Origin: Cytobacillus gottheilii
Lineage (GTDB): Bacteria > Bacillota > Bacilli > Bacillales > Cytobacillaceae
Reading direction: 5' to 3'
Assembly: GCF_001636345.1 (NCBI RefSeq)
Contig: NZ_KV440945.1
Location: 1,961,631-2,025,630 of the forward strand
DNA: 64,000 nucleotides
Below the pieces are notes generated by a model, which saw only the letters and a list, made by a program, of their open reading frames with translations, ran no database searches and was not told the DNA's origin. The position numbers and the translations under genes were made by a program. Below, piece by piece: positions 25,121-35,249 of this stretch. Position 1 is the stretch's first letter. Every line of letters begins with the position of its first letter.

Positions 25121-25270
25121 TTAAAAACGATCTAAAAATAAAAAGAACACACCTACCCATGAAACAATTAGAAAGAAACCTAATAAGAATACGGAAGCTA
25201 ACGTCCCTTTAAGAGAAGATCTATCTTCCACTTCTGTTTTTACATTTTTCCTGAGTTCCGTTTTCGCCAC
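25121..25270 (-). CDS. Cytochrome c oxidase subunit IIa, 49 aa
   Basis: A 49-residue protein: charged N-terminus (MAKTELRKNVKTEVEDRSS), then the conserved SLKGTLASVFLLGFF single membrane helix and a short WVGVFFLFLDRF end, which matches the small subunit 2A of ba3 oxidases. It is too short for most gene callers. The start is GTG at 25270 with GGAG about 9 bases upstream. It lies 23 bp before subunit II and is the first gene of the operon. Subunit IIa supplies a helix that the short subunit II lacks. Confidence 0.88.
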   Translation of the reverse strand: MAKTELRKNVKTEVEDRSSLKGTLASVFLLGFFLIVSWVGVFFLFLDRF

Positions 25271-25420
25271 CTTCGTCCACTCCTTTCAAAGCTTTGAAAA
25301 ATGAATGATTACAACTCCATCATACAAGACTAAATGTTAGAATCTAGATAGATTTCACTAGTTCACAAACTGTTCATTGGTAATATTTTCACTATGTTTA
25401 TGTTGTAAAATTGATATATC

Positions 25421-25436
25421 AGTGATATATGTCACA
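25421..25436 (-). promoter_or_regulatory. Crp/Fnr-type operator upstream of ba3 oxidase operon
   Basis: On the minus strand this reads TGTGACATATATCACT, i.e. TGTGA-N6-TCACT, matching 9 of 10 defined positions of the Fnr/Crp consensus. It lies about 150 bp upstream of the first oxidase gene. Confidence 0.5.
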
Positions 25437-25531
25437 ATACAGATCGTTAAATTGTGAATAAAATGTGAAGAAGAAAAACAGAAACCAGATATGATAAAAA
25501 GGAAGCACGCAGCGCGGGTAATTAGAGCGCT

Positions 25532-25543
25532 ATGATAATTATC
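25532..25543. promoter_or_regulatory. 12-bp palindrome TGATAATTATCA
   Basis: A perfect palindrome in the spacer between the divergent oxidase operon and the xpt promoter. It resembles a Fur box with three bases missing, so Fur binding is doubtful. The rest of 25271-25617 is AT-rich with no gene. Confidence 0.35.
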
Positions 25544-25618
25544 ACAGTTGAAAATATGACAAACACGAATATTCGGATTATTTTAAACTATAAAGTTCGT
25601 AAAATAATCGATTTACTA

Positions 25619-25646
25619 TTGAAATCTTCATTTGCGGTGTTATAAT
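25619..25646 (+). promoter_or_regulatory. Sigma-A promoter of xpt-pbuX
   Basis: TTGAAA (25619-25624), 16-bp spacer, TATAAT (25641-25646), about 20 bp ahead of the riboswitch aptamer. Confidence 0.75.
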
Positions 25647-25666
25647 GTTAATACAATTAAAAAATG

Positions 25667-25745
25667 AATCATTCATATAATAGCAGGGATATGGCCTGCG
25701 AGTTTCTACCGAATCACCGTAAAGGATTCGACTATGAGTGAGCAG
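25667..25745 (+). promoter_or_regulatory. Guanine riboswitch (purine class) of xpt-pbuX
   Basis: The purine aptamer core is present: CATATAAT, then GATATGGCCTGC, AGTTTCTACC, ACCGTAAA and GACTATGAGTG. The C in GACTATG (position 74 of the class) pairs with guanine. Adenine riboswitches have T there. The flanks pair as P1 (CATTCATA with TATGAGTG). With the downstream terminator it forms a standard transcription-off switch at high guanine or hypoxanthine. Confidence 0.95.
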
Positions 25746-25759
25746 AAAATAAGAGATAA

Positions 25760-27801
<2,042 letters not shown>

Positions 27802-27975
27802 TCGCATCAAATAGAGGAATGCAGGAAAATGAAACGCGATTATCTTAACCTACTTATTTCGTTATATCCGAAAACTTTTTTTCTATTACAATTTTAATAA
27901 TTTTATCCATAGTAAGCATCATTTCGTCAATATACGAATATAATATCTCACAATCTTCTAGAATGTGGGGTTCCT

Positions 27976-28122
27976 ATGGAAAAATATTATTGTGATTATT
28001 GCAGGCAATTATACAATGAACCAATCTTGTGTGAGAAATGCAGCACACCTGTCAGTAAAAAAATCAAAATTGATGTACAGAATCAATCATCAGATAACTG
28101 GAAAAGATTATACAATGAATAG
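27976..28122 (+). CDS. Small double CxxC protein, 48 aa, putative zinc ribbon
   Basis: A 48-residue ORF (MEKYYCDYCRQLY...CEKCSTPVSKK...) begins at an ATG with GTGGGG upstream and ends TAG. Two C-x2-C pairs (Cys6/Cys9 and Cys19/Cys22) form a compact zinc-ribbon-like knuckle, followed by a charged tail. Function is unknown. It could be a free-standing zinc-binding adaptor. The cysteine pattern makes chance unlikely. A terminator lies about 50 bp after. Confidence 0.6.
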   Translation: MEKYYCDYCRQLYNEPILCEKCSTPVSKKIKIDVQNQSSDNWKRLYNE

Positions 28123-28167
28123 AAGGTAAGAAGGATTTATAATAAAAGAGCACAACAACTCCTTCAA

Positions 28168-28203
28168 AACATTCGCTCCGTCCATATTGGGCGGAGTTTT
28201 TTT
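28168..28203 (+). terminator. Terminator before bpsA
   Basis: GCTCCGTCC pairs with GGGCGGAG (one mismatch) around ATATT, then TTTTTTT. Confidence 0.75.
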
Positions 28204-28301
28204 ATACACGAAATACCTGCTTAACTTAACTTATTATCGCAAATGAATAATTTTAAGTGGTTTGGAAAAATTAACCGCATTGGAGGAAAAGGAGCGGTTA
28301 T

Positions 28302-29384
28302 ATGCCATCAATTATTTCAGTTGCTGAGGCAAGTCCAAAGCAGGTCGTCCATCAGAATGAAGTGATGAATTTTGCGAGAGATTTGTTCTCTGAATCCTAT
28401 AAAGATATTGAAAGATTATTAAAAGTGTTTCAAAATGGCCAGATTGAAAAAAGGCATTTTGCAAAAGACTTGAATTGGTTTAAAAAAGACCATACATTTC
28501 AGGAAAAAAATGATGCTTATATAGAATGTGCAGTTGAATTGGGGGCAGAAGCGATGAAAGCCTGCCTCACCAGCAAGGAATTTTTGGTTGAGGATATTCC
28601 TTTTGAAGAAATAGATGCGATTTTTACCATTTCAAGTACAGGCATTGCTACACCAAGCATTGAAGGAAGAATCATGAACATCCTGCCCTTTTCCGAACAT
28701 ACGAAACGAATCCCAATTTGGGGTCTTGGATGTGCAGGAGGTGCATCGGGATTAGCGAGAGCTTATGAATATTGTATTGCATACCCAAAAGCAAAGGTGC
28801 TTGTGCTGACGATTGAGTTATGCAGTCTTACATTTCAGCGGAATGACTTTTCAAAAAGCAATCTGGTAGGGACTTCTCTTTTTGCCGATGGTGTTGCTTG
28901 TGTGCTTGTGACTGGGGATGAAGGAAAACCTTCTAATTTAATGAAGAAATCAGCACCCAGAGTGATTGCAACACAATCTACTACCATGAAACATTCAACA
29001 GATGTGATGGGCTGGGATGTTAAAAATGAAGGATTATATGTCATTTTCTCAAGAGATATCCCTTCGATTGTTGAAAAATGGCTTAAACCAAATGCTCTTG
29101 GATTCCTGGAGAATAATCATATAAAGCTGGAACAAATTACTCATTTTATTGCACACCCTGGCGGCCGAAAGGTAATAGAAGCCTATCAGGAAGCACTTGA
29201 TTTCAATCCAGAGATGACTCAAACATCCCTTCAGGTGTTAAAAGAATACGGAAATATGTCCTCCAGTACAATTCTCTATGTGCTGAGAAGGTTCATGCAT
29301 AGCGGAAAAAAAGGAGATATAGGGCTTGCAGCTGCATTGGGACCAGGCTTTAGCTCCGAATTGCTGTTGCTGGAATGGAGTTGA
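28302..29384 (+). CDS. bpsA: Type III polyketide synthase BpsA, 360 aa
   Basis: Chalcone/stilbene-synthase-like enzyme. B. subtilis BpsA makes alkylpyrones and alkylresorcinols from long acyl-CoA and malonyl-CoA. Catalytic triad: Cys144 in GLGCAGGASG, His in IAHPGGRK (about 287) and Asn in YGNMSSST (about 320). The last helps decarboxylative extension. The length equals the family. GGAGG sits in the start context, and bpsB follows with 5 bases between stop and start, so both form one operon that follows pbuX as in B. subtilis. Confidence 0.95.
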   Translation: MPSIISVAEASPKQVVHQNEVMNFARDLFSESYKDIERLLKVFQNGQIEKRHFAKDLNWFKKDHTFQEKNDAYIECAVELGAEAMKACLTSKEFLVEDIPFEEIDAIFTISSTGIATPSIEGRIMNILPFSEHTKRIPIWGLGCAGGASGLARAYEYCIAYPKAKVLVLTIELCSLTFQRNDFSKSNLVGTSLFADGVACVLVTGDEGKPSNLMKKSAPRVIATQSTTMKHSTDVMGWDVKNEGLYVIFSRDIPSIVEKWLKPNALGFLENNHIKLEQITHFIAHPGGRKVIEAYQEALDFNPEMTQTSLQVLKEYGNMSSSTILYVLRRFMHSGKKGDIGLAAALGPGFSSELLLLEWS

Positions 29385-29389
29385 TCATA

Positions 29390-29923
29390 ATGAACGTGTT
29401 TTATATCGTCTTTAGCTTAATTGTGCTCCAAAGATTATGCGAGCTTTTCGTTGCAAAACACAATGAAAAGTGGATGAAAGAAAGAGGAGCTTTGGAATTT
29501 GGACAAGCTCATTATCCGTTCATTGTTCTCCTGCACACCGCTTTTTTTATTAGCTTGCTTGGAGAAACGGTGTTTTTGGAAAACTCGGTTTCATCTCTCT
29601 GGAAAATCTTATTGCCGATGTTTATTCTTTTGCAGGCAGGAAGGATATGGGCGCTTTTTTCATTAGGGCGCTATTGGAATACAAAAATTATTGTGTTGCC
29701 TAATGCAGAAGCGGTTCGAAAAGGTCCATACAAGTGGATCAAACATCCGAATTATGTCATCGTAGCATTAGAATTAATGGTCATTCCTCTCTTATTTCAG
29801 GCATATATAACATTTGTACTGTTCACTTTATTAAATATTGGGATGATGATGATCCGCATTCCAGCTGAGGAAAAAGCTTTGCTGAATCTTGCAGGAGAAA
29901 ATCGCCTGTTAGAGAGAGAGTAA
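29390..29923 (+). CDS. bpsB: Isoprenylcysteine methyltransferase-like BpsB (YpbQ), 177 aa
   Basis: Integral membrane methyltransferase of the ICMT family, about five membrane segments. B. subtilis BpsB methylates alkylpyrones made by BpsA. Conserved: YWNTKIIVLPNAEAVRKGPYKWIKHPNY (about 99-126), with the His and Pro of the RHPNY-like cofactor motif, then EEKALLN near the end. ATG 29390 has GGAG about 10 bases upstream. An in-frame ATG at 29375 overlaps bpsA and lacks a site. Final residue context is normal. No terminator was seen before the next promoter. Confidence 0.9.
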   Translation: MNVFYIVFSLIVLQRLCELFVAKHNEKWMKERGALEFGQAHYPFIVLLHTAFFISLLGETVFLENSVSSLWKILLPMFILLQAGRIWALFSLGRYWNTKIIVLPNAEAVRKGPYKWIKHPNYVIVALELMVIPLLFQAYITFVLFTLLNIGMMMIRIPAEEKALLNLAGENRLLERE

Positions 29924-29948
29924 AATGTGTGAAAATTTCATGAACATA

Positions 29949-29978
29949 TTGAAAATGATTCTCGTTCTATGTTAGAAT
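29949..29978 (+). promoter_or_regulatory. Promoter with Fur box, upstream of micropeptide
   Basis: TTGAAA (29949-29954) and TAGAAT (29973-29978) are spaced 18 bp. TGAAAATGATTCTCG (29950-29964) covers the -35 and fits the 7-1-7 Fur box TGATAATNATTATCA at 11 of 14 defined positions. Confidence 0.6.
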
Positions 29979-29990
29979 CCTAATTGAGGT

Positions 29991-30005
29991 TGAAAATTAT
30001 TATCA
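29991..30005 (+). promoter_or_regulatory. Second Fur box, downstream of the same promoter
   Basis: TGAAAATTATTATCA matches TGATAATNATTATCA at 13 of 14 defined positions. It sits just after the predicted transcription start and would block elongation or initiation when iron is replete. Confidence 0.7.
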
Positions 30006-30039
30006 ATAAAGGATTTTAATAAGGAAGGTGTTGTTACAT

Positions 30040-30129
30040 ATGACAGCAGTCTTAGTTATTGGCACCATCGCCGCATATTCGATCGTAATGAAACACGTAT
30101 TAAACAATGTAGTGAAACCAAACATATAA
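30040..30129 (+). CDS. Fur-controlled membrane micropeptide, 29 aa
   Basis: A 29-residue peptide, MTAVLVIGTIAAYSIVMKHV then LNNVVKPNI, with one hydrophobic stretch (3-16) and a basic C-terminal part. AAGGAAGGTG lies 9 bases before the ATG at 30040, and the next feature is a strong terminator, so the transcript codes for this peptide only. Two Fur boxes sit over and after its promoter, so it should be induced in iron starvation. B. subtilis FbpC is a Fur-regulated 29-residue basic peptide, and this could be its counterpart, but I cannot confirm the homology by sequence. Confidence 0.65.
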   Translation: MTAVLVIGTIAAYSIVMKHVLNNVVKPNI

Positions 30130-30137
30130 GAAATACA

Positions 30138-30172
30138 AAACCAGGGCTGGAAGTAAAGTCCTGGTTTTTTTA
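30138..30172 (+). terminator. Terminator of the Fur-controlled micropeptide
   Basis: AAAACCAGG pairs with CCTGGTTTT, then seven T in total. Confidence 0.9.
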
Positions 30173-30293
30173 TTGTCTAATTTTATAGGCCTATTTTGAA
30201 TGTAAAAAGTTTGAAAAATCAAAAGACATACATAGGAAAAGTGATAAAAATCATATACAATAATAACAATACAGATGGCAAGGGGAACTCAAA

Positions 30294-33200
30294 ATGATTC
30301 AAACGGATCTTCAGCAGTTAGACAAAAATCAATTAATAGAACGAATTACCTCATTTTATCAATATTTTCATGATAATGCTGATGTCAAAACAGCAGAAAG
30401 AGCGAAAGACCTGGCTCAAAAACTTCAGAAGGAAGAGTATGCCATAGCGTTTTGCGGCCATTTTTCTGCCGGGAAATCAAGCATGATCAATTCTGTTGCA
30501 GGGGAGAACCTTCTTCCTTCAAGTCCGATTCCAACGAGTGCTAATTTAGTGAAAATTAAAGCAGGCGATGACTATGCAAAAGTGTATTTTAAAAGTGGTG
30601 CGATTAAGCTTTATGAAGCTCCATATGATTATGAAAAAATAAAAAAATACAGCAAAGATGGAGATCAAATTCAATCAGTTGAGATAAGTCATTCTCAAAC
30701 ATCACTACCTGCCCATGCAATTGTTATGGATACACCTGGTATTGATTCAACGGATGATGCCCATCGGATCGCAACGGAATCAGCGATGCATCTGGCTGAC
30801 GTCGTTTTTTATGTGATGGATTATAATCATGTTCAAGCTGAATTAAATTTCTTGTTTACTAAAGAACTTGTTAACGCCGGGAAAAAGGTGTATCTAGTTA
30901 TCAATCAAATTGATAAGCATAGAGATGAAGAGCTTAGCTTTGAACAGTTTCAAAATGGTGTGAGAGATTCGTTTGCATCATGGGGAGTTATTCCCTACAG
31001 GATTTTTTATACGACCTTAAGAGAAAATGATCACCCACATAATGAATTTACCGATTTACAGAACAATCTGCAGAATTTATTAAAAGATGGAAGAAAGCAG
31101 CTGCCACAGTCAATTTATCATTCTTTAGAAAAATTAATGAAGGATCACCATATATGGCTTGAGGAACAAAACGCGGATCAATTAGATTCATTTGAGCGGG
31201 TGTTAGCAGCTTTAAATGAAAGTGAGCGAGCGCTCGTTCCCGAAAAGCTGCAGGAAATAAATAAGATCATCGATGAAAAAAAGAAAGCGGCTACAATAAT
31301 TGAAGCTGACTTAAATGACCAGGTAGATGAAATTCTTAAAAGTGCTTATATGATGCCGTTTCAGACAAGAGAACTCGCTGAAAACTACCTGCAGGCAGAG
31401 CAGCCTGATTTTAAAGTTGGATTGTTTTTTTCCAAACAAAAGACTATGGCTGAAAAAGAACAGCGGCTAACACAGTTTTATGATGACTTTTCTGATAAGG
31501 TAAACGCCCAGATTAATTGGCATCTGCGTCAGTTTTTGCAAAAGACACTGAAAGAACTGGAAATCAATAATGATACTCTTTATGAACAGGCCCAGCAGTT
31601 TGAAGTGAAGTTTGATAAAAGCCTGTTATCAAATACCGTTAAGACCGGCGCAAGATTATCTGGTGATTATGTGCTTCAATATACCAATGATGTTGCCGAG
31701 ACTATTAAAAAAATCGCAAAATCTGAGTATCGCTTAATGAAAGATCAAATTATAACTTCTATTAAAAAGAAGGGTGAAAAACAGCTTCTTCAACTATCTT
31801 CAGATCTTGCTGAACTAAAACGCTATGATGGAGCCATAAAGGAAATACACACAGTGAAAGAACAATTAAAGCAAGCAAAGTCCTATATGAATGAACTTTT
31901 AACTGGAGCAGCTTCCCCAGACAATATTCAGATCACATGGGCTGATCTTATAGCAAATGAAGAAGCAAATGTAGAAATTGTTACTGAAGAATATACAATA
32001 AAGGAAGAAAAGGAACACCCTAAAAAGGTAATAGATCTGCCTGAAGCAGAAAAAGACGCAGTTAGTAAGCAGGATACATCAGCATTGGTTGAAAAGCTTT
32101 TGCATACTTCAACTTTACTTGCTGACGTTCCTGGGTTTAAAACCATATCAGAGCAACTGATCATAAAAGCAGACCGAATTAAAAATCAGCAGTTCACCGT
32201 AGCACTTTTTGGAGCCTTTAGTGCAGGGAAATCTTCTTTTGCCAATGCATTAATAGGCGAGAAGGTTCTGCCGGTTTCACCAAATCCCACCACTGCAGCC
32301 ATTAATAAGATTATGCCAATTGATACAGACCATGGGCACGGAACTGTTTTGGTATATGTAAAAAAAGAAGACATCCTCGCTCAGGATATTAATGAATCTT
32401 TAAAGGTTTTTGGTTTGTCTGCATTCAATTTGAGTGATGCTCTGCAGAAAATTGATAAGATTTTTCAGCCTGAACAACAATTTGAGGCATATGAGAAAAC
32501 ACATTTTGCCTTTTTAAAAGCATTTTCACAAGGTTTTTCAGAATTTCAGAACAATCTTGGGGAAATGATCACAACCAATCTTAGCGAATTAGCAGATTAT
32601 GTTGCGAAAGAAGAGAAATCCTGTTTTGTTGACTTAATAGAAGTGTATTATGACTGCCCGCTGACAAGAAGCGGTATTACTCTTGTTGATACACCAGGAG
32701 CAGACTCAATTAATGCCCGTCATACAGGAGTGGCGTTCAACTATATTAAAAATTCTGATGCAATCCTTTTTGTTACGTATTACAATCATGCTTTTTCAAA
32801 AGCGGACAGAGAATTTCTCATTCAGCTTGGCCGTGTAAAGGATTCTTTTGAGCTTGATAAGATGTTTTTTATCGTCAATGCCATTGACCTTGCTAACAAC
32901 GAGGATGAGCTTGAAGATGTTCGGACATATGTTGAGGAACAGCTGACTCAATATGGTGTGCGCCTTCCTTCCGTTTATGGTGTATCAAGTCTGCAGGCGC
33001 TAGAGCAAAAGAAAAATAATAGGTCATTACATGAGGGAATGCAGCAGTTTGAAGAGCGTTTCTATTCATTTATACATCATGACCTCATGAACATATCAAT
33101 CTTAAGTGCTAAACGTGAACAGGAAAGATCAAAAGAGCAGCTTCAGGCATTTATTTCATCTTCCATGGAAGATCAGTCACTAAAAGAGCAAAAAATTCAA

Positions 33201-33932
33201 GCTTTGGCTGAAGAGCAGCAGCGCATGCAGCAGCTTCTCAAAGAGCAAAGAACAGATCTTCTGCAAAAAAGATTTGCTCAAGAAGCCGATGAGCTAACCT
33301 TTTATATAAAACAGAGAGTATTTTTAAGATTCAATGACTTTGTTAAAGAATCTTTTAATCCATCCTTGCTGAAAGATGATGGAAGAAATTTAAAACGTGC
33401 ATTAGAAGCAGCTTTAGAAGACTTTCTAAAAAGCTTTGGGTTTGATTTTGCACAAGAAATGAGGGCCACATCTTTAAGAGCAGAAGTTTTTATAGGAAAA
33501 ATACTGCAGGAGCAGTATGGACGTTTAATGAATGAAATGAAAGAAATCAATCAAAATATCTCTTTTACTTCATTTGAAAAAGCAAAGTTTGAACCTATAG
33601 AATTTACAACTGCTTTCTCTGATCTGGATCAGCAGATGTTTAAGAAAGCATTATCGTATTTTAAAAATCCTAAAGCATTTTTTGAAAAAAATGAACGGAA
33701 GCTTTTGGCCGAAGCATTACAGACTGCAATGGAGGATCCTGCGCTTGCCTACTTACAGAAGGAAGGAGAGCGGCTGAAAGATCATTATCATCCGCTGCTG
33801 GCTAATGAATATAGCCGTTTAGCAGACTCAATGATCGAGCAAACAAGTGAATATTATAACGGCTTACTTTCTGCACTTTCTAACCAATATCCAATAGAAA
33901 AGTTATATGAAATTGAAAAGCAAATTTCATAA
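30294..33932 (+). CDS. dynA: Two-headed bacterial dynamin DynA (YpbR), 1212 aa
   Basis: Large GTPase with two dynamin modules fused in tandem, as in B. subtilis DynA (about 1193 aa), which tethers and fuses membranes and protects the membrane against pores and phage. The first P-loop GHFSAGKSS is near residues 57-65, with DTPGIDST switch II and NQIDKH G4. The second P-loop GAFSAGKSS is near 640-648, with DTPGADS and NAIDLA. Long helical stalks follow each head. It is a single-gene unit ended by a terminator. AAGGGG precedes the ATG. There is no sign of truncation. Confidence 0.95.
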   Translation: MIQTDLQQLDKNQLIERITSFYQYFHDNADVKTAERAKDLAQKLQKEEYAIAFCGHFSAGKSSMINSVAGENLLPSSPIPTSANLVKIKAGDDYAKVYFKSGAIKLYEAPYDYEKIKKYSKDGDQIQSVEISHSQTSLPAHAIVMDTPGIDSTDDAHRIATESAMHLADVVFYVMDYNHVQAELNFLFTKELVNAGKKVYLVINQIDKHRDEELSFEQFQNGVRDSFASWGVIPYRIFYTTLRENDHPHNEFTDLQNNLQNLLKDGRKQLPQSIYHSLEKLMKDHHIWLEEQNADQLDSFERVLAALNESERALVPEKLQEINKIIDEKKKAATIIEADLNDQVDEILKSAYMMPFQTRELAENYLQAEQPDFKVGLFFSKQKTMAEKEQRLTQFYDDFSDKVNAQINWHLRQFLQKTLKELEINNDTLYEQAQQFEVKFDKSLLSNTVKTGARLSGDYVLQYTNDVAETIKKIAKSEYRLMKDQIITSIKKKGEKQLLQLSSDLAELKRYDGAIKEIHTVKEQLKQAKSYMNELLTGAASPDNIQITWADLIANEEANVEIVTEEYTIKEEKEHPKKVIDLPEAEKDAVSKQDTSALVEKLLHTSTLLADVPGFKTISEQLIIKADRIKNQQFTVALFGAFSAGKSSFANALIGEKVLPVSPNPTTAAINKIMPIDTDHGHGTVLVYVKKEDILAQDINESLKVFGLSAFNLSDALQKIDKIFQPEQQFEAYEKTHFAFLKAFSQGFSEFQNNLGEMITTNLSELADYVAKEEKSCFVDLIEVYYDCPLTRSGITLVDTPGADSINARHTGVAFNYIKNSDAILFVTYYNHAFSKADREFLIQLGRVKDSFELDKMFFIVNAIDLANNEDELEDVRTYVEEQLTQYGVRLPSVYGVSSLQALEQKKNNRSLHEGMQQFEERFYSFIHHDLMNISILSAKREQERSKEQLQAFISSSMEDQSLKEQKIQALAEEQQRMQQLLKEQRTDLLQKRFAQEADELTFYIKQRVFLRFNDFVKESFNPSLLKDDGRNLKRALEAALEDFLKSFGFDFAQEMRATSLRAEVFIGKILQEQYGRLMNEMKEINQNISFTSFEKAKFEPIEFTTAFSDLDQQMFKKALSYFKNPKAFFEKNERKLLAEALQTAMEDPALAYLQKEGERLKDHYHPLLANEYSRLADSMIEQTSEYYNGLLSALSNQYPIEKLYEIEKQIS

Positions 33933-33938
33933 TTTTTA

Positions 33939-33967
33939 GAGGGGTTTTGAAATCAAAATCCCTCTTT
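33939..33967 (+). terminator. Terminator of dynA
   Basis: AGAGGGGTTTTGA pairs with TCAAAATCCCTCT (one G-T), a short tail of T follows. Confidence 0.8.
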
Positions 33968-34035
33968 CTAATAAGCTTTTTGGTAAAATGACAGCATATT
34001 GCACATGAAACACTGGAAATGGAGGAGGAGTTCAA

Positions 34036-34881
34036 TTGAGAACAATTGATGCTAACTGGCTTAAACAGCACTTGAATGATGAAAAACTCGTTATCGCAGA
34101 TTGCCGATTTAATTTAAGTGATCCGGAGGAAGGTGAAAAATTATATAAAAACAATCATATTCCTGGTGCGCTTTATTTTGATCTGGAAAAGGATTTATCA
34201 GCTCCAGTTCAGCAGCATGGCGGAAGACATCCATTGCCGCCAATGGATCATTTTATCGGGTTATTGGAGCGTTCGGGCATTGACCGAACCACAACTGTTA
34301 TCGCATACGACGGCGGGCAAGGTGCTTTTGCTTCGCGTTTATGGTGGATGCTTACATATGTCGGACATGAAAAGGTTTATATTTTAAATGGCGGTTATGA
34401 AGATTGGAAGAAACAAGATGGTGTTGTAACTGACGAAATTCCAACTCCAGCACCTGTCAGCTATAGTCCGGCCTACAATCATGACATGATTGCTACATAC
34501 AAAGAAGTAAAGGAAGCTGTCAGAGAAAAGCCAAATAATATAGTAATGATCGACTCACGTGAGGAGAAAAGATACTTAGGAATAGAAGAGCCAATAGACA
34601 AAAAGGCAGGAAGAATACCTGGCGCCATAAACAAAGTTTGGTTTGAAGGACTGGAAAATGGAACCTTTAAAAATACAAAAGAACAGCAAAAAAGATTCAC
34701 AGACATCGACCCTTCTAAAACACTAATCGTCTACTGCGGTTCAGGCGTCACAGCCGCACCAAACTACATTGCCCTAAAAGAAGCTGGCTTCCCACATGTC
34801 AAACTATACCCAGGCAGCTTCAGCGACTGGATTTCATATGAAGAAAATGAAGTGGAAACGGGACCATTTAAAGGACTTTGA
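34036..34881 (+). CDS. Sulfurtransferase (two-domain rhodanese type), 281 aa
   Basis: Thiosulfate or 3-mercaptopyruvate sulfurtransferase. Residues about 5-125 are the inactive rhodanese domain (DCRFNLSDPEEGEKLY, HIPGALYFD), 145-275 the active one (DSREEKRYLG, GRIPGAINK). Catalytic Cys234 lies in VYCGSGVTA. The active loop CGSGVTA favours mercaptopyruvate-type enzymes, but assignment is uncertain. The start is TTG at 34036 after GGAGGAGG. No earlier or later ATG fits the family N-terminus. It is not part of the B. subtilis order here. The gene-free 34882-35249 that follows holds repeat copy 3. Confidence 0.9.
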   Translation: MRTIDANWLKQHLNDEKLVIADCRFNLSDPEEGEKLYKNNHIPGALYFDLEKDLSAPVQQHGGRHPLPPMDHFIGLLERSGIDRTTTVIAYDGGQGAFASRLWWMLTYVGHEKVYILNGGYEDWKKQDGVVTDEIPTPAPVSYSPAYNHDMIATYKEVKEAVREKPNNIVMIDSREEKRYLGIEEPIDKKAGRIPGAINKVWFEGLENGTFKNTKEQQKRFTDIDPSKTLIVYCGSGVTAAPNYIALKEAGFPHVKLYPGSFSDWISYEENEVETGPFKGL

Positions 34882-34974
34882 TAGGGTCAATTGTAAAACG
34901 GAAGCTTAAAGAGAAGTAAGTATATTTGCTTTATTAAGCACATTGATTTTGTAATAAGAAAAGAAACTTACGAT

Positions 34975-35094
34975 TGGAACGGAATGGTGCGAGACTCCCG
35001 CGGGACGAGTGGGGAGCTGAGACCCCGCAGGCGCGCCGAGGAGGCTCAGCTTCCTCCCCACGGAAAGCGAGAGTCCGCAGCGCAATGGTACGGG
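34975..35094. repeat. GC-rich dispersed intergenic repeat, copy 3
   Basis: Same family as 805-928 but more diverged at the left end (GGAACGGAATGGTGCGAGACTC). It shares ACTCCCGCGGG, GCTGAGACCCCGCAGG, GAGGCTCAGCTTCCTCCCC and GCGAGAGTCCGCAGCGCAA. The arms GACTC and GAGTC pair. Confidence 0.82.
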
Positions 35095-35249
35095 CTGGTT
35101 ATAATACCCCTATCATGACATTGAATTCGTATTTTAGACATAGTATTATAGTTTTTTTAACCTGTTTTGGCATTTTATATCCAGTTTTTATAGAACATCT
35201 TAACCTATGCTATAATAGTATCTACGCAGTTTTCCAAGGAGGAATACAA

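Noticed and set aside
27845..27925. Possible 22-codon minus-strand ORF
   Set aside because: No ribosome site and no coding signal beyond an open frame.
34974..35249. N-terminal extension of the ypcP reading frame
   Set aside because: The extra 92 codons are repeat copy 3 and the promoter region. The ribosome site and family length put the start at 35250.
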